Assembly (NCBI GenBank): GCA_948474755.1
Contig: CAOLHI010001019.1
Location: 62,001-126,000, forward strand
Direction of reading: 5' to 3'
Source: Ctenosaura bakeri
Taxonomy: Eukaryota; Chordata; Lepidosauria; Squamata; Iguanidae
Length of the DNA: 64,000 nt
The notes under the pieces are model-generated. The model was not told the origin of the DNA. It searched no databases and saw only the letters and a program-made list of their open reading frames with translations. A program made the position numbers and the translations under genes. Position 1 is the stretch's first letter. Each line of letters starts with the position of its first letter. This document shows positions 42,738 to 52,277 of the stretch, one piece after another.

Positions 42738-43045
42738 ATTCTAGTCTCTGGAGCTTGTTTTCTGCTGCTCCAGAGACTAGGAAATGGCACAACGGTTCAA
42801 ACTACAGGAAAAGAGATTCCACCTAAACATTAGAAGAACTTATGGTCAGTGCAGTTGGACAGGGGAAGATGCTGCTGCCTCCAGAGAGTGTGTTGGAGTC
42901 TCCTCCTTCTTAGGAGGTTTTTAAGCAGAGGCAGGATGGTCCATCTGTCAAAGGGAGGGCTTTGATGTGGGTTCCTGCAAGGCAGAAGAGGGTTGGACTG
43001 GATGGCCCTCGGGGTCTCTTCCCCCTCTAGGATTCTAAGATCCTC
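42738..43045 (+). mobile_element. CR1 3' fragment, diverged
   Basis: 'cttgttttctgctgctccag' to 'ggggtctcttccccctctag', ending 'gattctaagatcc'. Several deletions. Confidence 0.85.
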
Positions 43046-43554
43046 CAATCTTTGACTCCTTACCTTCTAATCAAACTTCTCTCCCCCTTTTTCACTTTTT
43101 CCCTCCCTCCACATACATAGTGTTTTAAACCTTACTGATTTTCCATAAAGTGCTATAAATTTCACCTGGAGGGGGACCAGACCTATGTGTTATTACAGTT
43201 TTCTTTAAAAAAAATGAAAAGAAAAAAAGAACTGATTACTTTTGCAGGCTTCAGAGCCAAATTCCAAGGGACCCATGAGTTCAAAGATCAAATAAATTGT
43301 CTGGCAGATTTATCAAGTCCCAGGGTGGGCAGCCCTACAGTAAACTCCCTTTGCTTTGCCCCTTTGCCTCTCTGCTTTCTGGTTCAGGGGCAGGAGGCAC
43401 ACTGGCATCCAAGAAATTAGCTAGTCGCTGATTCATCCCTCCCTCAGGGCCAAGCTGCTCTGACAAGGCAAAAATCCCTTCGGTATAATAGAGTTCCACG
43501 GGTGGAAAGTGATGACAGGAGGCTTCCAAAGATACATGGCCGGGAACAAGGAGA
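43046..43554. other. No recognised feature
   Basis: About 510 bp, unassigned. Confidence 0.3.
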
Positions 43555-43724
43555 CAGAGTGCAACTTTACACTCATGGACTGATGTGACTATTGCACACT
43601 AGTAAATTGCAACTCTGTGCAACCAAACATATAAACAAACGTGAAATGACCAATTGAAATGCTCAGTGCATACATATACATGTGAATGATTGCAATGCTC
43701 AATGCACATCTGCATGTGATGCTA
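43555..43724. repeat. Unclassified repeat, reverse-oriented copy
   Basis: Complement-like version of the GTGCATTTGG family: 'attgcaactctgtgcaacca', 'caatgcacatctgcatgtga'. Confidence 0.4.
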
Positions 43725-43894
43725 TTGGTGTATGCCTTCAAGCCATTTCTGACTTATGGAGACCCTAAAGCAAACCTATCGTGGAGTTTTCTGGGGCTGA
43801 GAATGTGTGAGGCACCCAAAGTCACCCAGCTGGTTTCCATGGCCAAGCAGGCAATCACATTCTGGTCTCCAGGGTCATAGTCCAGCACTTAAGC

Positions 43895-44373
43895 CAATAG
43901 TTCTCAACCTTCCTAATGCCGCGACCCTTTAATACAGTTCCTCATGTTGTGGTGACCCCCAGGCTGCACTGCGGAAGGAAGGGGCGGGGTGGTTGCACAA
44001 CCAGGAAGCCAGCTGCGGGACGAAGGAGCAGTGAAGAGAGCATCTCACGCAAGAACCTGCTTGCGCGAACGGCACCCCCCACCTCCGCGATAAGGTAATG
44101 TGAGGAAAAGGCCCAGGAGTGGTGGTGCGCAAGCACAAGCCACGTGCTCGCATCCTCCTGCCCCCTTTTGCAGAAGCGCATGCGGGCGCAAGTGCTCCTA
44201 CCAAAGGGGGCAGGAGGACGCGAACATGTGGCTCGTGCTTGCACACCACTACCGAGGAGGGAATGGAGCCTAAGACCATTGGAAATACATATTTTCCGAT
44301 GGTCTTAGGCGACCCCTGTGAAAGGGTCATTCGACCCCCAAAGGGGTCGCGACCCACAGGTTGAGAACCGCTG
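43895..44373. mobile_element. SPIN-like hAT DNA transposon, non-autonomous (479 bp)
   Basis: The left end (about 67 bp) starts CAATAGTTCTCAACCTTCC and continues 'taatgccgcgaccctttaat', 'acagttcctcatgttgtggt'. The right end finishes 'caggttgagaaccgctg' preceded by 'gcgacccctgtgaaagggtc'. These are the terminal sequences I associate with SPIN (Space Invader) hAT elements, known for horizontal transfer among tetrapods. The 8-bp duplication ACTTAAGC is perfect (43887-43894 and 44374-44381), as expected for hAT. The interior is not typical SPIN: a GC-rich TIR-element remnant (43962-44115) and two nested hairpins replace it. Confidence 0.85.
44121..44250. repeat. Large hairpin inside the SPIN-like element
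   Basis: Left arm 44121-44169 ('ggtggtgcgcaagcacaagc', 'cctcctgcccccttttg') pairs with right arm 44202-44250 ('caaagggggcaggaggacgc', 'gctcgtgcttgcacaccac'). The loop is about 32 bp. A second short hairpin (44268-44287 against 44290-44310, 'gcctaagaccat' / 'atggtcttaggc') abuts the SPIN right end. Confidence 0.85.
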
Positions 44374-44502
44374 ACTTAAGCCATTAGAACATGCTAGCTC
44401 TCACAGGATGTGACAAAATCATGGAGTCATAGGGCCTTTCTGCACTACACTATTATAGTGCTATTATTCCACCTTCAAAATCCTGTGGATTCCTGGGGTT
44501 TG

Positions 44503-45066
44503 TGTCCAGCTCCAACTCCAGCCTGTGCCTCTCTGCCAGCAAGAGAGGGGAGGCGAAGGTACTTGCCCAAGAGGAGAAGGAGGCAGTGGAGAGTGTCCAA
44601 TACAAACAGCATGTGGAAACTCCGAGCAGAGCCAAGTCAAAGTCAAATCCAACAGGTCTGGAAAGCCAAAGGTCCATCCAGAGGGGTCGAGGGTGCTGGA
44701 ACACAAGGGTCGCGAGGGCTCGCGTAGTAATTTGCTACAAGCAAACAGCAAGCTACACTGATGGACTTAAATAGCCACTGAAAATGGGTGTTACTTGTCA
44801 TTGTTCTGCCTCCTTAATCTAGCCAAAGCGGCTTCTCTCTAAGCTGTTCATTTCAGCCTCCTCCGGGATCAGGAGCTGAGGGGCAAAGGTGAATCTAATC
44901 CCTCTAAGTCATTGCTGGCTCCCTCTCCCTCTGGGGCTGGCTGGGGCAACGCTGCCTCTGCTTGTCTTTCGACTGATGGGGATGTTTGCAAGCTGGTTTG
45001 GTCATCACTGGCTCTGCTTCTGGAACAATCCGTTGCTCACCGACCTCAGAGCCATCACCCATCACA
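44503..45066 (+). mobile_element. Solo LTR (564 bp), different family
   Basis: TGTCCAGC to CATCACA with a 5-bp duplication GTTTG (44498-44502 and 45067-45071). A possible TATA is 'gacttaaatagcc' (44763). The 5-bp duplication and TG...CA ends fit a Gypsy-type or class III LTR; assignment and strand are uncertain. No internal sequence is present. Confidence 0.75.
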
Positions 45067-45100
45067 GTTTGCCTTTAGAATTCTCAGCCAGAGAGTCTCA

Positions 45101-45670
45101 GGCCCTTTTCGCAGCGCTGGCGCTCGCGCGACGGAGGAGGGCGGCTCGCGCAAGAAGCCTTCTCCGGGAGGCTGCCGCTTCCCCCTCCTTCCTTTCACAG
45201 GCGAAGGAACGAGCGGGGAAGCGGCAGCCTCCCGGAGGCGGCGGCGGCTCGCGCATCCGTCCATCCCCCCCCGCGTGCACGAGAAAGGCGCTTGTCCCGT
45301 CCATCCTCCCCTGCGCGCGCGAGAAAGGCGCTTGTCGTGTCTGCCCCCCCTCACGCGCGAAGCAGGACGTGTCGCGTCCGTCGCGCTAGCGCCCCGCCCC
45401 GTCCCTTCCTTCCGCAGGGGCGGAGGGAAGGAAGCGCGACCTGGCCGGCTCCCCGACGCTCCGCACAAGAGGTAAGTGCGCGCGGGCGCCGGGAGCGTCG
45501 CGCAAGCACGGGTGATTTTCGCTTCGAAGCGAAAATCAAAAAACCCGCGCTCGCGCCGCTTCAGCCCCGTGAGCCTGGCGGAAGGGGGAGTGCGTCGTGC
45601 AGAGCGACGCTCCCACTCCCGCGAGGCTCACGGGGCTGTCGCGCGAGAAAAGACCCGTGCGAAAAGGGCC
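45101..45670. mobile_element. GC-rich TIR element (570 bp)
   Basis: GGCCCTTTTCGCAGCG to the complement of GGCCCTTTTCGCACG, with duplication TCA (45098-45100 and 45671-45673). Tandem ~42-bp units ('cgagaaaggcgcttgtc' twice, 45283-45335). The internal perfect palindrome with TTTTCGC...GCGAAAA is centred near 45524. Extremely CpG-dense. Arg/Pro/Ala-rich reading frames in it are compositional. Confidence 0.93.
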
Positions 45671-45756
45671 TCAGTAAACTACAAATCCCAGAATTCCCCA
45701 GGAGGTTGAAAGTGGAGTTATAGCACTATAAAAGGGTAGGACAGAAAGGCCCATAG

Positions 45757-46595
45757 AGTTTGTAGGGGTCCCATGGGCCATTAAGACCCCCCATGCAAGA
45801 ACTCCAGCTAAACCATCCCTAGCAGGTAACTGTCCAGTCTCTTTTTTTGAAAGCATCCAAAGGAGGAGACCCCCTGCCACATGTTTCCAAGCAAATGCTT
45901 CCATTGTTGAACAGCTCCTGCTGTCAAGAAGTTCCTTCAAATATCCACTCAAAATCTACCATTCTGTAAGTGAGAACTATTAGACCTGGTTCTACCATTT
46001 GGGGCAGCAGAGAAGAAACCTGACTCTCCTCACTGGCCATTTCCGCACTAGCCTGTTGTAGCGCAATGATTCCACTTTCAACATCCTCTGGAATCCTGGG
46101 GTTTGCAGTTTCGGGAGGGGCTGGCTGGCCCCTCCCAAAACTGCAAACCCCACAATTCCAGAGGATGTTGAAAGTGGAATCATCGCGCTATAACAGGCTA
46201 GTGCAGAAATGGCCTATGACATCCCTTTAGATATTTAAAGAATGTGATTAGGTCATCCCTCAGTCTTCTCTTCACCAGTTTTCAACACGCCCAACTTCTT
46301 CAACCTTTTCCTCACCTGTTCCGTTCTCCATACCTCTTATCATCCTTGGTGTCCTCCTCTGATCCTGCCCCAAACCCTCTATATCCTTCCCAAAAAGAGG
46401 TGCCCTGAACTGAGGACAGTACTCCAGATGCGGCCTGACTTGTGTAGAATATGGTGGGACTATTATTTCCCTCGTCGTGGAAACTACAGTTCCATTAATG
46501 CAAAGCTAAAATATTATTCACCTTCTATGCTGCAGCAACACACTCCTGGCTCATGTTCAACTAATGATTAACAAAAATCCCAGATGTTGTCAAGA
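45757..46595 (-). mobile_element. Old CR1-like LINE, split by a fold-back MITE
   Basis: Follows the CR1 3'-end order in complement ('gtcccatgggccattaagac', 'catccctttagatatttaaa', 'gaggtgccctgaactgagga', 'cactcctggctcatgttcaa') but is much more diverged than other copies. The 180-bp element at 46035-46214 interrupts it. It may be a distinct, older CR1 or L3-like lineage. Confidence 0.65.
46035..46214. mobile_element. 180-bp fold-back MITE, copy 5
   Basis: GGCCATTTCCGCACTAG to complement GGCCATTTCTGCACTAG, 180 bp. Flanking triplets ACT and TAT do not match. The empty site in the old CR1 predicts TAT, so the left copy has probably mutated. The arms differ at a few positions. Confidence 0.9.
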
Positions 46596-46662
46596 AAGCC
46601 CATGGATAGGTTCATCTCAGGTTGCCACAAGTCAAAAATGACTTGAAGGCACACAACAAGCG
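46583..46662 (+). mobile_element. tRNA-derived SINE tail
   Basis: 'ttgtcaagaaagcccatgga' to 'gacttgaaggcacacaaca'. Only the 3' part of the SINE family at 37668. Confidence 0.7.
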
Positions 46663-47544
46663 ATACGGATAAATTCAATTCAGCACACACACGCTCCAGC
46701 CCTCCTTGATGCAGTTATACCGGCCGGCCGCTCTGCTGAATCTCCCGGGAGCTTTCGGTCCATCTTCTTTTGCAAACAGAGCTTTCGTGAAGCAGCAAAG
46801 AGGAGACTTTGGTTCTCTTTTGGCCTCCCTGGCGCCGAACTGTCAGGGAAGAAGGGGGAGCGTTTTCTACATCAAGGGCTTGAAAGAGTGCAGATCACCT
46901 GCAAGTATTTTCATGGAGGGAGTTTGTTCCTGTTCTGCACTGTAAATTCTTTATGCCTTCCACGTGCAGCAGCGGCTGGCGTGCGGTCTCGCTGGGCCCG
47001 CAGCTGGACTCTGCAGGTGTGTGGACTTGGCTGTCAGCGTGAGGCTAAGCAGCTGTTTTACTGGGAGAAACTGGGGGTCTCTTCCAGGCTTAGCCGAGGT
47101 GGCTTCTGGTTCCAGCCGAGCCACAGGGGCCATGACATGCTCAGGGTACGGGGTGTGAGCTTGTCTCCTATCCACAAGCAACGTCCCAGAATGCTTTGCT
47201 ATGCAAAGCGCAGTCGAGCCTCCGGCAGCGCGTGGCAAGGGGTGTGATGGAGAACAGAGCAAGCAGGCGCCTTTGCAAAAGGGGTTGCAGCCTCCAGCCC
47301 TGACAGAACAGCCTGCGCGCCAGAGGCGGAGAAGAATTAAGAGTCAGAAGTACAGCAAGGATGGAAAATAAATAAAAGTCCAAGAGTGGGGAGACCCACG
47401 GATGGATGCCAAGGTGAGCCGCCAAGATTTGGAGAGAGGGTTGTAAAAGGTTGCAAAACACGCCGGTGTGGGCTTTCTGAATGATGCTGAAGGAGGTCCA
47501 TCCTGTACAGCTGGGCCACATCCTGCAGTCACCATAGCCGTCGA
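46663..47544. other. Mostly single-copy
   Basis: About 880 bp with no recognised repeat. Reading frames on both strands up to ~119 residues lack domains. Confidence 0.3.
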
Positions 47545-48243
47545 GGGCTTTATGAGCAGATCATAAGCCTAGTTTTTGCTTCATTAACAAGAGTTAATCC
47601 AGGCTCCTTTTGCCAAATGTTCTCAAAACATGCAAAATCATCAATGCCACTAGCACAGAGTAAATTGACAAAATCTTTCATTCTTGCATGGAAAAACAAA
47701 ATAAGTAAAGATTTGCATCCCTATGTGCATTGGGGTAGGGGGTGATGGGAACTGCAATCCAACAGTAGTTTTGGCCATTTCCGCATGGGACAAGGGAATC
47801 ACCCTGTGCTGCTACTTACCAGATCTTCTGGCTCCCCAGTCCAGTCCAGGCTGCTCCGGAGCAGTGTGCGGTCGTAGATCCACACTGCTCCAGCGTCCAA
47901 AATGGCGGCTTCCGGTTGGTCGTGGGTCCCAATGAAATGTTGAAGTTCTCCAGCCTAAAGCCCACCCTCTGCAGATTGCAAGCTCGCATTGGTGCGAGCC
48001 TGTGAATCTGCACCGGAGAGCAGGCGTGCAGTGGCGTGCTCTGGGCTTTTGAAAGACTGTAAAAATCAGGTGTTTCAAACGCATGCTGGAAGACCACTTG
48101 GGGCCGTTCCGTAGCAGACTGAGGTGCAGATCTATGGTAAGTAGTCCAGATCCAGTCCGCTCCAATGTGCAGACGGCCTCCGTGGAGGACACACTGCACC
48201 GTTTTTATTACCCTGTGCAGAAATGGCCTTTGTGTGTCCCTGA
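47545..48243 (-). repeat. Unclassified repeat fused to CR1 (copy 2), split by a TIR element
   Basis: Complement of the unit at 33074-33345: 'agatttgcatccctatgtgc', 'aatccaacagtag' and, after the 456-bp insertion, 'tttgtgtgtccctgaccata'. It runs into CR1 sequence at 48243, as copy 1 does. Confidence 0.55.
47773..48228. mobile_element. 456-bp TIR element
   Basis: GGCCATTTCCGCATGGG to complement GGCCATTTCTGCACAGG, with duplication TTT (47770-47772 and 48229-48231). Subterminal inverted segments are 'cttaccagatcttctgg' (left) and the related 'tatggtaagtagtccagat' (right), and an internal 'ctgctccggagcag' palindrome lies at 47851. No coding capacity. Confidence 0.88.
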
Positions 48244-48472
48244 CCATAGAATCCTAGAACATGGCTATCCTGTCCCCTCTTAATCTCTTCTTCTCCAGGC
48301 TAAGCATATCCAGCTCTTTAAGCTTCTCCTCACAGGGCTTCATGGTTTCCAGGCCTTCGACCATTTTGGTTACTCTCCTCTGGACATGTTCCAGCTTATC
48401 AATATCCTTCCTGAATTGTGGTGCCCAGAATTGGACACAGGTTTCCAGAATAGGGTGGCACTGTTGCTTTCC
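48243..48472 (-). mobile_element. CR1 internal fragment
   Basis: Complement from 'acatggctatcctgtcccct' to 'ccagaattggacacaggttt'. The tail end is replaced by the unclassified repeat. Confidence 0.85.
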
Positions 48473-48514
48473 TTGATCAAAATTGTTTGTCCCCCAAATG
48501 GCAACTCAAAAGCC

Positions 48515-48545
48515 TTGGTGTGTGTGTGTGTGCATGTATGTATGT
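48515..48545. repeat. (TG)n / (TGTA)n microsatellite
   Basis: TG repeats grading into TGTA. Confidence 0.9.
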
Positions 48546-48773
48546 AATTACATGTGTGCACATGCTTTATGCCCCAAGAAGCAGTTTTTAGAGAAAGAAA
48601 GTGGGCAGACAGGGACATGGCTTGAGGAAGTGTGGAGGGGCGAATGGCAAACCCCTGCTCTACAACAACCTTGCCTGGTAGGTGAGTCTGTACTTCCCAC
48701 ACACAATGTTGCCAAGTGCTGGAGAAGGGAGGCTGAAAAAGAGCTATTCATCCTCCTTGTAGGTCTACACTCT

Positions 48774-48953
48774 GCCCATTTCCGCACTAGCCTGTTATAG
48801 CACTACGATTCCACTTTCAACATCCTCTGGAATCCTGGGGTTTGCAGATTCGGGAGGGGCCAGCTGGCTCCTCCCAAGACTGCAAACCCCAGGATTCCAG
48901 AGGATGTTGAAAGTGGAATCGTAGCGCTATAACAGGCTAGTGCAGAAACGGCC
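48774..48953. mobile_element. 180-bp fold-back MITE, copy 6
   Basis: GCCCATTTCCGCACTAG to complement GGCCGTTTCTGCACTAG, with duplication TCT (48771-48773 and 48954-48956). Arms mirror CTACGATTCC/GGAATCGTAG, the same variant as copy 2 at 6442. Confidence 0.93.
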
Positions 48954-48956
48954 TCT

Positions 48957-49704
48957 GTGTGTGTTCATGGCCAAAGCCAGGACTGAGCCAGGGTCACTAT
49001 TCTGTGGGCATCCCAACTGGTACAGGTGGCAGAGAGGGAGTCTTCATTCCTGACCCACACTTACCCCCAGGGAATTGCCCCCCTTTTAATGGCAGGGCTG
49101 AAGGAAAGAAGAGATGGTAAAATAAGGGGTGGGAACCTTAATTCATCCAAGGCAAAGTCCCTTGATTGCCTTTCCTTTGCAAATGGTAGAAGCAAAAATC
49201 ATATTTTCAGTTCTGCCCAAACACTCATGCATGGAGACAATCTTATTTTGAGTTTGGCTCACCAATGAGGAACCTTTTCTTAGTTTTTGGTTTTCTTTCC
49301 TTTCTCCTCCCTCTTTCCCTCCCTGCTTAAAAAATCACATCTGTCTAGGAAATTAGGCTTGTTGATTATAAAAGAATCACAAAGCACTATTCCCATGCCT
49401 TAGCCTGCTCTTCAGGGGCATCCAGCTGGTGAAACTGTCCATCAGATCTTAGAGAAATGAAGTAGGACAGTCAAAAGAATCAGGCCCAATCCAACGGTCC
49501 TTCCTTGGAGGCTTTTCTGAGATATTTAGGAGACTGGAATTTGTGGAATTCTTCTGGTACTGAGTCCTGTTCATGTGAAGGTTTCAAGACCCCTTTTTAA
49601 AAAAGTTTTCATGGCCCTTCCCAGGAAAAAAGACAATAAGAAGTCCAGTTAGGATCCAAACAGGATGCTACATCTGTGCTTACCTTGGAGCTACAGCTTA
49701 CATA
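48957..49704. other. No recognised feature
   Basis: About 750 bp, unassigned and apparently single-copy. Confidence 0.3.
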
Positions 49705-49707
49705 TGA

Positions 49708-49911
49708 GGCCATTTCCACACTACACTGCTATAGAGCTATTATTCCACTTTCAACCTCCTCTGGAATCCCAGGGTTTGCAGTTCAGGGAGGGGCCTTTGG
49801 AATTCTCAGCCAGAGAGCTCTTGGGCCTCCCTAAACTACAAACCCCAGAATTCCACAGAATATGTTGAATGTGGAATAATAGCACTATAAGAGTGTAGTG
49901 CAGTAATGGCC
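49708..49911. mobile_element. 200-bp MITE (204 bp)
   Basis: GGCCATTTCCACACTAC to complement GGCCATTACTGCACTAC, with duplication TGA (49705-49707 and 49912-49914). The centre is 'ttctcagccagagagctctt'. Best full copy of the 200-bp form. Confidence 0.92.
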
Positions 49912-49914
49912 TGA

Positions 49915-50162
49915 GTTGGGTTGGGATTCTGGGATGCAGCTCTGTTCTCTTCCTGCAGCTGATTGTTTGCAAGGGTGTGCCTTGGCCCCCTGTAAGAAGG
50001 AACACCCCCCAGAGAAAGGTGGTTCCTCCTTTCTTGCTGTTAAAGGGCATCTGAAGAGCTGCAGGGCCCAAGGGGCTACCAGAGTGAAGACTGGAGAGGG
50101 CTCCTGGACCATTCATGGTTAGGTAGAAGAGGGAATTTCATCAGGCATTCCTCATTACCAGG
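49915..50162. other. No recognised feature
   Basis: About 250 bp, unassigned. Confidence 0.3.
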
Positions 50163-50590
50163 TGGTGTGACAAATAACCATGCCCTCTGAGGAGTGGCTT
50201 AGGGAGCTGGGTATGTTTAGCCTGGTGGAGAAGGTTAAACCTGGTGGAGAAGGTTAAGAGGGAACATCTCTATTTGAAGAGATGCCATGTGGAGGATGGA
50301 GCAAGTTTTGTTTTCTGCTGTTCCAGAGACTAGTATGTGGAGCAATGGCTTCAAAGTACAGGAAAGGACAATCCACCTAAACATGAGGAAGAACTTCCTG
50401 ATGGTAAGAGCAGTCTGACAGTGGAAGATGTTGCCTGGGAGGGGCAAAGCCTCCTTCTTTGGAGGTTTTTAAAGAGAGGTTGGATGGCCATCTGCCAAAG
50501 GAAGGGCTTTCCTGCAGGGCAGAAGCAGGTCATACTGGATGGCCCTTGGGGTCTCTTCCAACTCTAGGCTTCTAGGATTCCATGACATCT
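50163..50590 (+). mobile_element. CR1 3' end, older
   Basis: 'ccctctgaggagtggcttag' to 'ggcttctaggattccatga'. A short internal tandem duplication, 'cctggtggagaaggttaa', occurs twice at 50221-50256. Confidence 0.87.
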
Positions 50591-50744
50591 GTTGAAGTTC
50601 CTTTTATCTGGAGTGCATCAAATAATGCACCAGAGCCAATCAATGCAGGTGGAGAAGAGGGTGCTGTGCTTTGTAATTCCCTTTGTTGCTGTGATGTACT
50701 TGGGTTGAGGTGGTTGCAGAAGGAGGTCCACAACAACCTGTGGG

Positions 50745-50855
50745 CCTAAACATTAGGAAAAGTTTCCTAAGAGTAAGAGCTGTTTGATAGTGGAAGAGGC
50801 TACTTTGGGCTCCTCTTCATTGGAGGTTTCAAAACAGAAACTGAAAGATGGATGG
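50745..50855 (+). mobile_element. CR1 short coding fragment, degenerate
   Basis: 'cctaaacattaggaaaagtt' to 'ggaggtttcaaaacagaaac' corresponds to the LNLRK..F to EVFKQ region. Confidence 0.65.
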
Positions 50856-51082
50856 AATCTTAAGAAATTTGTAATACAAAATCTGGCAGATTTTGATCAT
50901 TTTGATTTGCTTCTTTGTTGTCCTTCTTTTAAGATGAAGATCTTTTCCAAGAAACGAGGGATTACAGCTCTTGCAATGCATTCACACACCCACGCACACT
51001 CACACACCCAAAGCCTTCCTCTGAAATTGCCCCTGGAAATCAGGCAGACTGATCGTAAAATACTGACGGAGATCTTACATCA

Positions 51083-51330
51083 CACTTGTTGTTGTTGTGT
51101 GGCTTTAAGCCATTTCTGCCTTATGGTGACCCTAAAGTGAACCTATCTCAGGGTTTTCTTACCAAGACTGGTTCAGAGGGAATTTTTCTTTGCTTTCCCC
51201 TGAGGCTGAGACAGTGCAAATTATCCAAGGTCACCAATTAGTTTCCGTGGCCAAGCAGAGATTTGAACCCTGCTCTCCCAGTGTTCTAGTCCAACTTTCA
51301 AACCACTATATCATGCTGGTTCTCACATCA
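51083..51330 (-). mobile_element. tRNA-derived SINE (minus strand)
   Basis: Tail 'tgttgttgttgtgtggcttt' plus 'aagccatttctgccttatgg', body 'tgaggctgagacagtgcaaa', head 'tttgaaccctgctctcccag' and 'accactatatcatgctggtt'. Nearly full-length, diverged. Confidence 0.8.
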
Positions 51331-51361
51331 TGTTTATTTACTGTAAATTTGGACACGGAGA

Positions 51362-51541
51362 GGCCATTTTGACCCTACCTCATGATAGTGCTATTATTCT
51401 GCTTTCAACCTCCTGTGGAATTCTGGGGTTTGTAGTTTCCTGCGACCCAAGAGCTCTTTGGCTGAGAATTCCAAATGCCCTTCCCTAAACTGTAGATCCT
51501 AGTATTTCATAAGGTCAAAAGTGGCATCAGCACTTGCTGTG
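51362..51541. mobile_element. 200-bp MITE remnant
   Basis: GGCCATTTTGACCC left end, 'aagagctctttggctgagaa' centre (inverted relative to 49708), and right arm broken after 'ggtcaaaagtggcatcagca'. The GC-rich element that follows probably inserted into its right arm: 'tataac' after 51912 resembles the arm's continuation. Confidence 0.7.
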
Positions 51542-51912
51542 CGTGTGGAGCCTCCGGAGCCACGGCGGTCACGCTTCCTGCCCCAGTGCAGCCTGGGAAA
51601 CTCCCAGGCTGTGCTGCAGAAGGAAGAGGCAGGGCTCTTGCGCTACCTGCTCGGGAGCAGGCAGCTTGTGCACAGCTGAAGCAGCAGGGATGTGAGAGCC
51701 TCTCGCCGGAGGCTGCTCACGCGATCCCTGCACCCCAGCGCCGAAAAAAGGTGAGCTGCAGAAAGGGCCTGAAAGCCGAAAATGAAAAAGTGTGTGATCA
51801 GCGCCTGCCCTACACTGGAGCGTCATGCAAATGTGAGCATGCAGATCGCTCCTCACAATCGTGCGACCCTCCATGCGCCCTTTTGCATGGCAAATGCTGT
51901 GCGAAAAGGGCC
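51542..51912. mobile_element. GC-rich TIR element, left end lost
   Basis: The right terminus is the complement of GGCCCTTTTCGCACAGC. The interior has the 'gcagcctgggaaactccc' / 'aggctgtgctgcagaagg' inverted pair and 'aaagccgaaaatgaaaaag', corresponding to half of the family's internal palindrome. The left TIR is not recognisable. Confidence 0.75.
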
Positions 51913-52130
51913 TATAACAAGAACCAATGGATTCCAGTAACAAAAAAAGAGACTCCACATAAGCACTAGGGAGAATTTCTTTACAGTTAATGGTGATTGA
52001 GACCAGAATTGATTGCTTTGAAGAGTGATGGACTCTTCATTTTTGGAGGTCTTTGAACAGAAGTTGGATGGTCATCTTTCAAGAACGCTTTAGTTGTGTA
52101 TTCTTGAGTAACAGGGCCCATTCCAACTCT
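51913..52130 (+). mobile_element. CR1 3' terminal fragment, degenerate
   Basis: 'accaatggattccagtaaca' to 'cattccaactctaa'. Its tail is interrupted by the MITE at 52133. Confidence 0.75.
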
Positions 52131-52132
52131 AA

Positions 52133-52277
52133 GGTCATTTCTTCACTAGACAGTTATAGTGCTATTATTCTACTTTCAACATCCCTTGAGGTCCCTCCCT
52201 AAACTTCAAACCCCAGGATCCCATAGGATGTTGAAAGTGGAATAATAGTACTATAACCATCTAGTGGGGAAATGCCC
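52133..52277. mobile_element. 180-bp-type MITE with central deletion (145 bp)
   Basis: GGTCATTTCTTCACTAG to complement GGGCATTTCCCCACTAG. Flanks are TAA and TAT; the CR1 tail context predicts TAT. The GC-rich centre and part of the left arm are deleted. Confidence 0.82.

Larger units (their letters stand above)
43725..44402 (-). mobile_element. tRNA-derived SINE split by a SPIN-like hAT element
   Basis: Tail 'tgccttcaagccatttctga', body 'cccaaagtcacccagctggt', head 'ggtctccagggtcatagtcc' and, after the insertion, 'cattagaacatgctagctct'. The insertion site is duplicated (ACTTAAGC). Confidence 0.82.
44432..45752. mobile_element. 200-bp MITE split by a solo LTR and a GC-rich TIR element
   Basis: The outer element ends GGGCCTTTCTGCACTAC and GACAGAAAGGCCC, with duplication ATA (44429-44431 and 45753-45755). 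Its pieces are 44432-44502, 45067-45100 and 45671-45752 ('ctttagaattctcagccaga', 'aaactacaaatcccagaatt'). Two younger insertions lie inside at 44503-45066 and 45101-45670. All three boundaries are supported by duplications. Confidence 0.9.

Noticed and set aside
44889..45723. Overlapping frames of 137-187 residues and apparent CpG island
   Set aside because: They span a solo LTR and a GC-rich TIR element. The CpG density is explained by the transposon.
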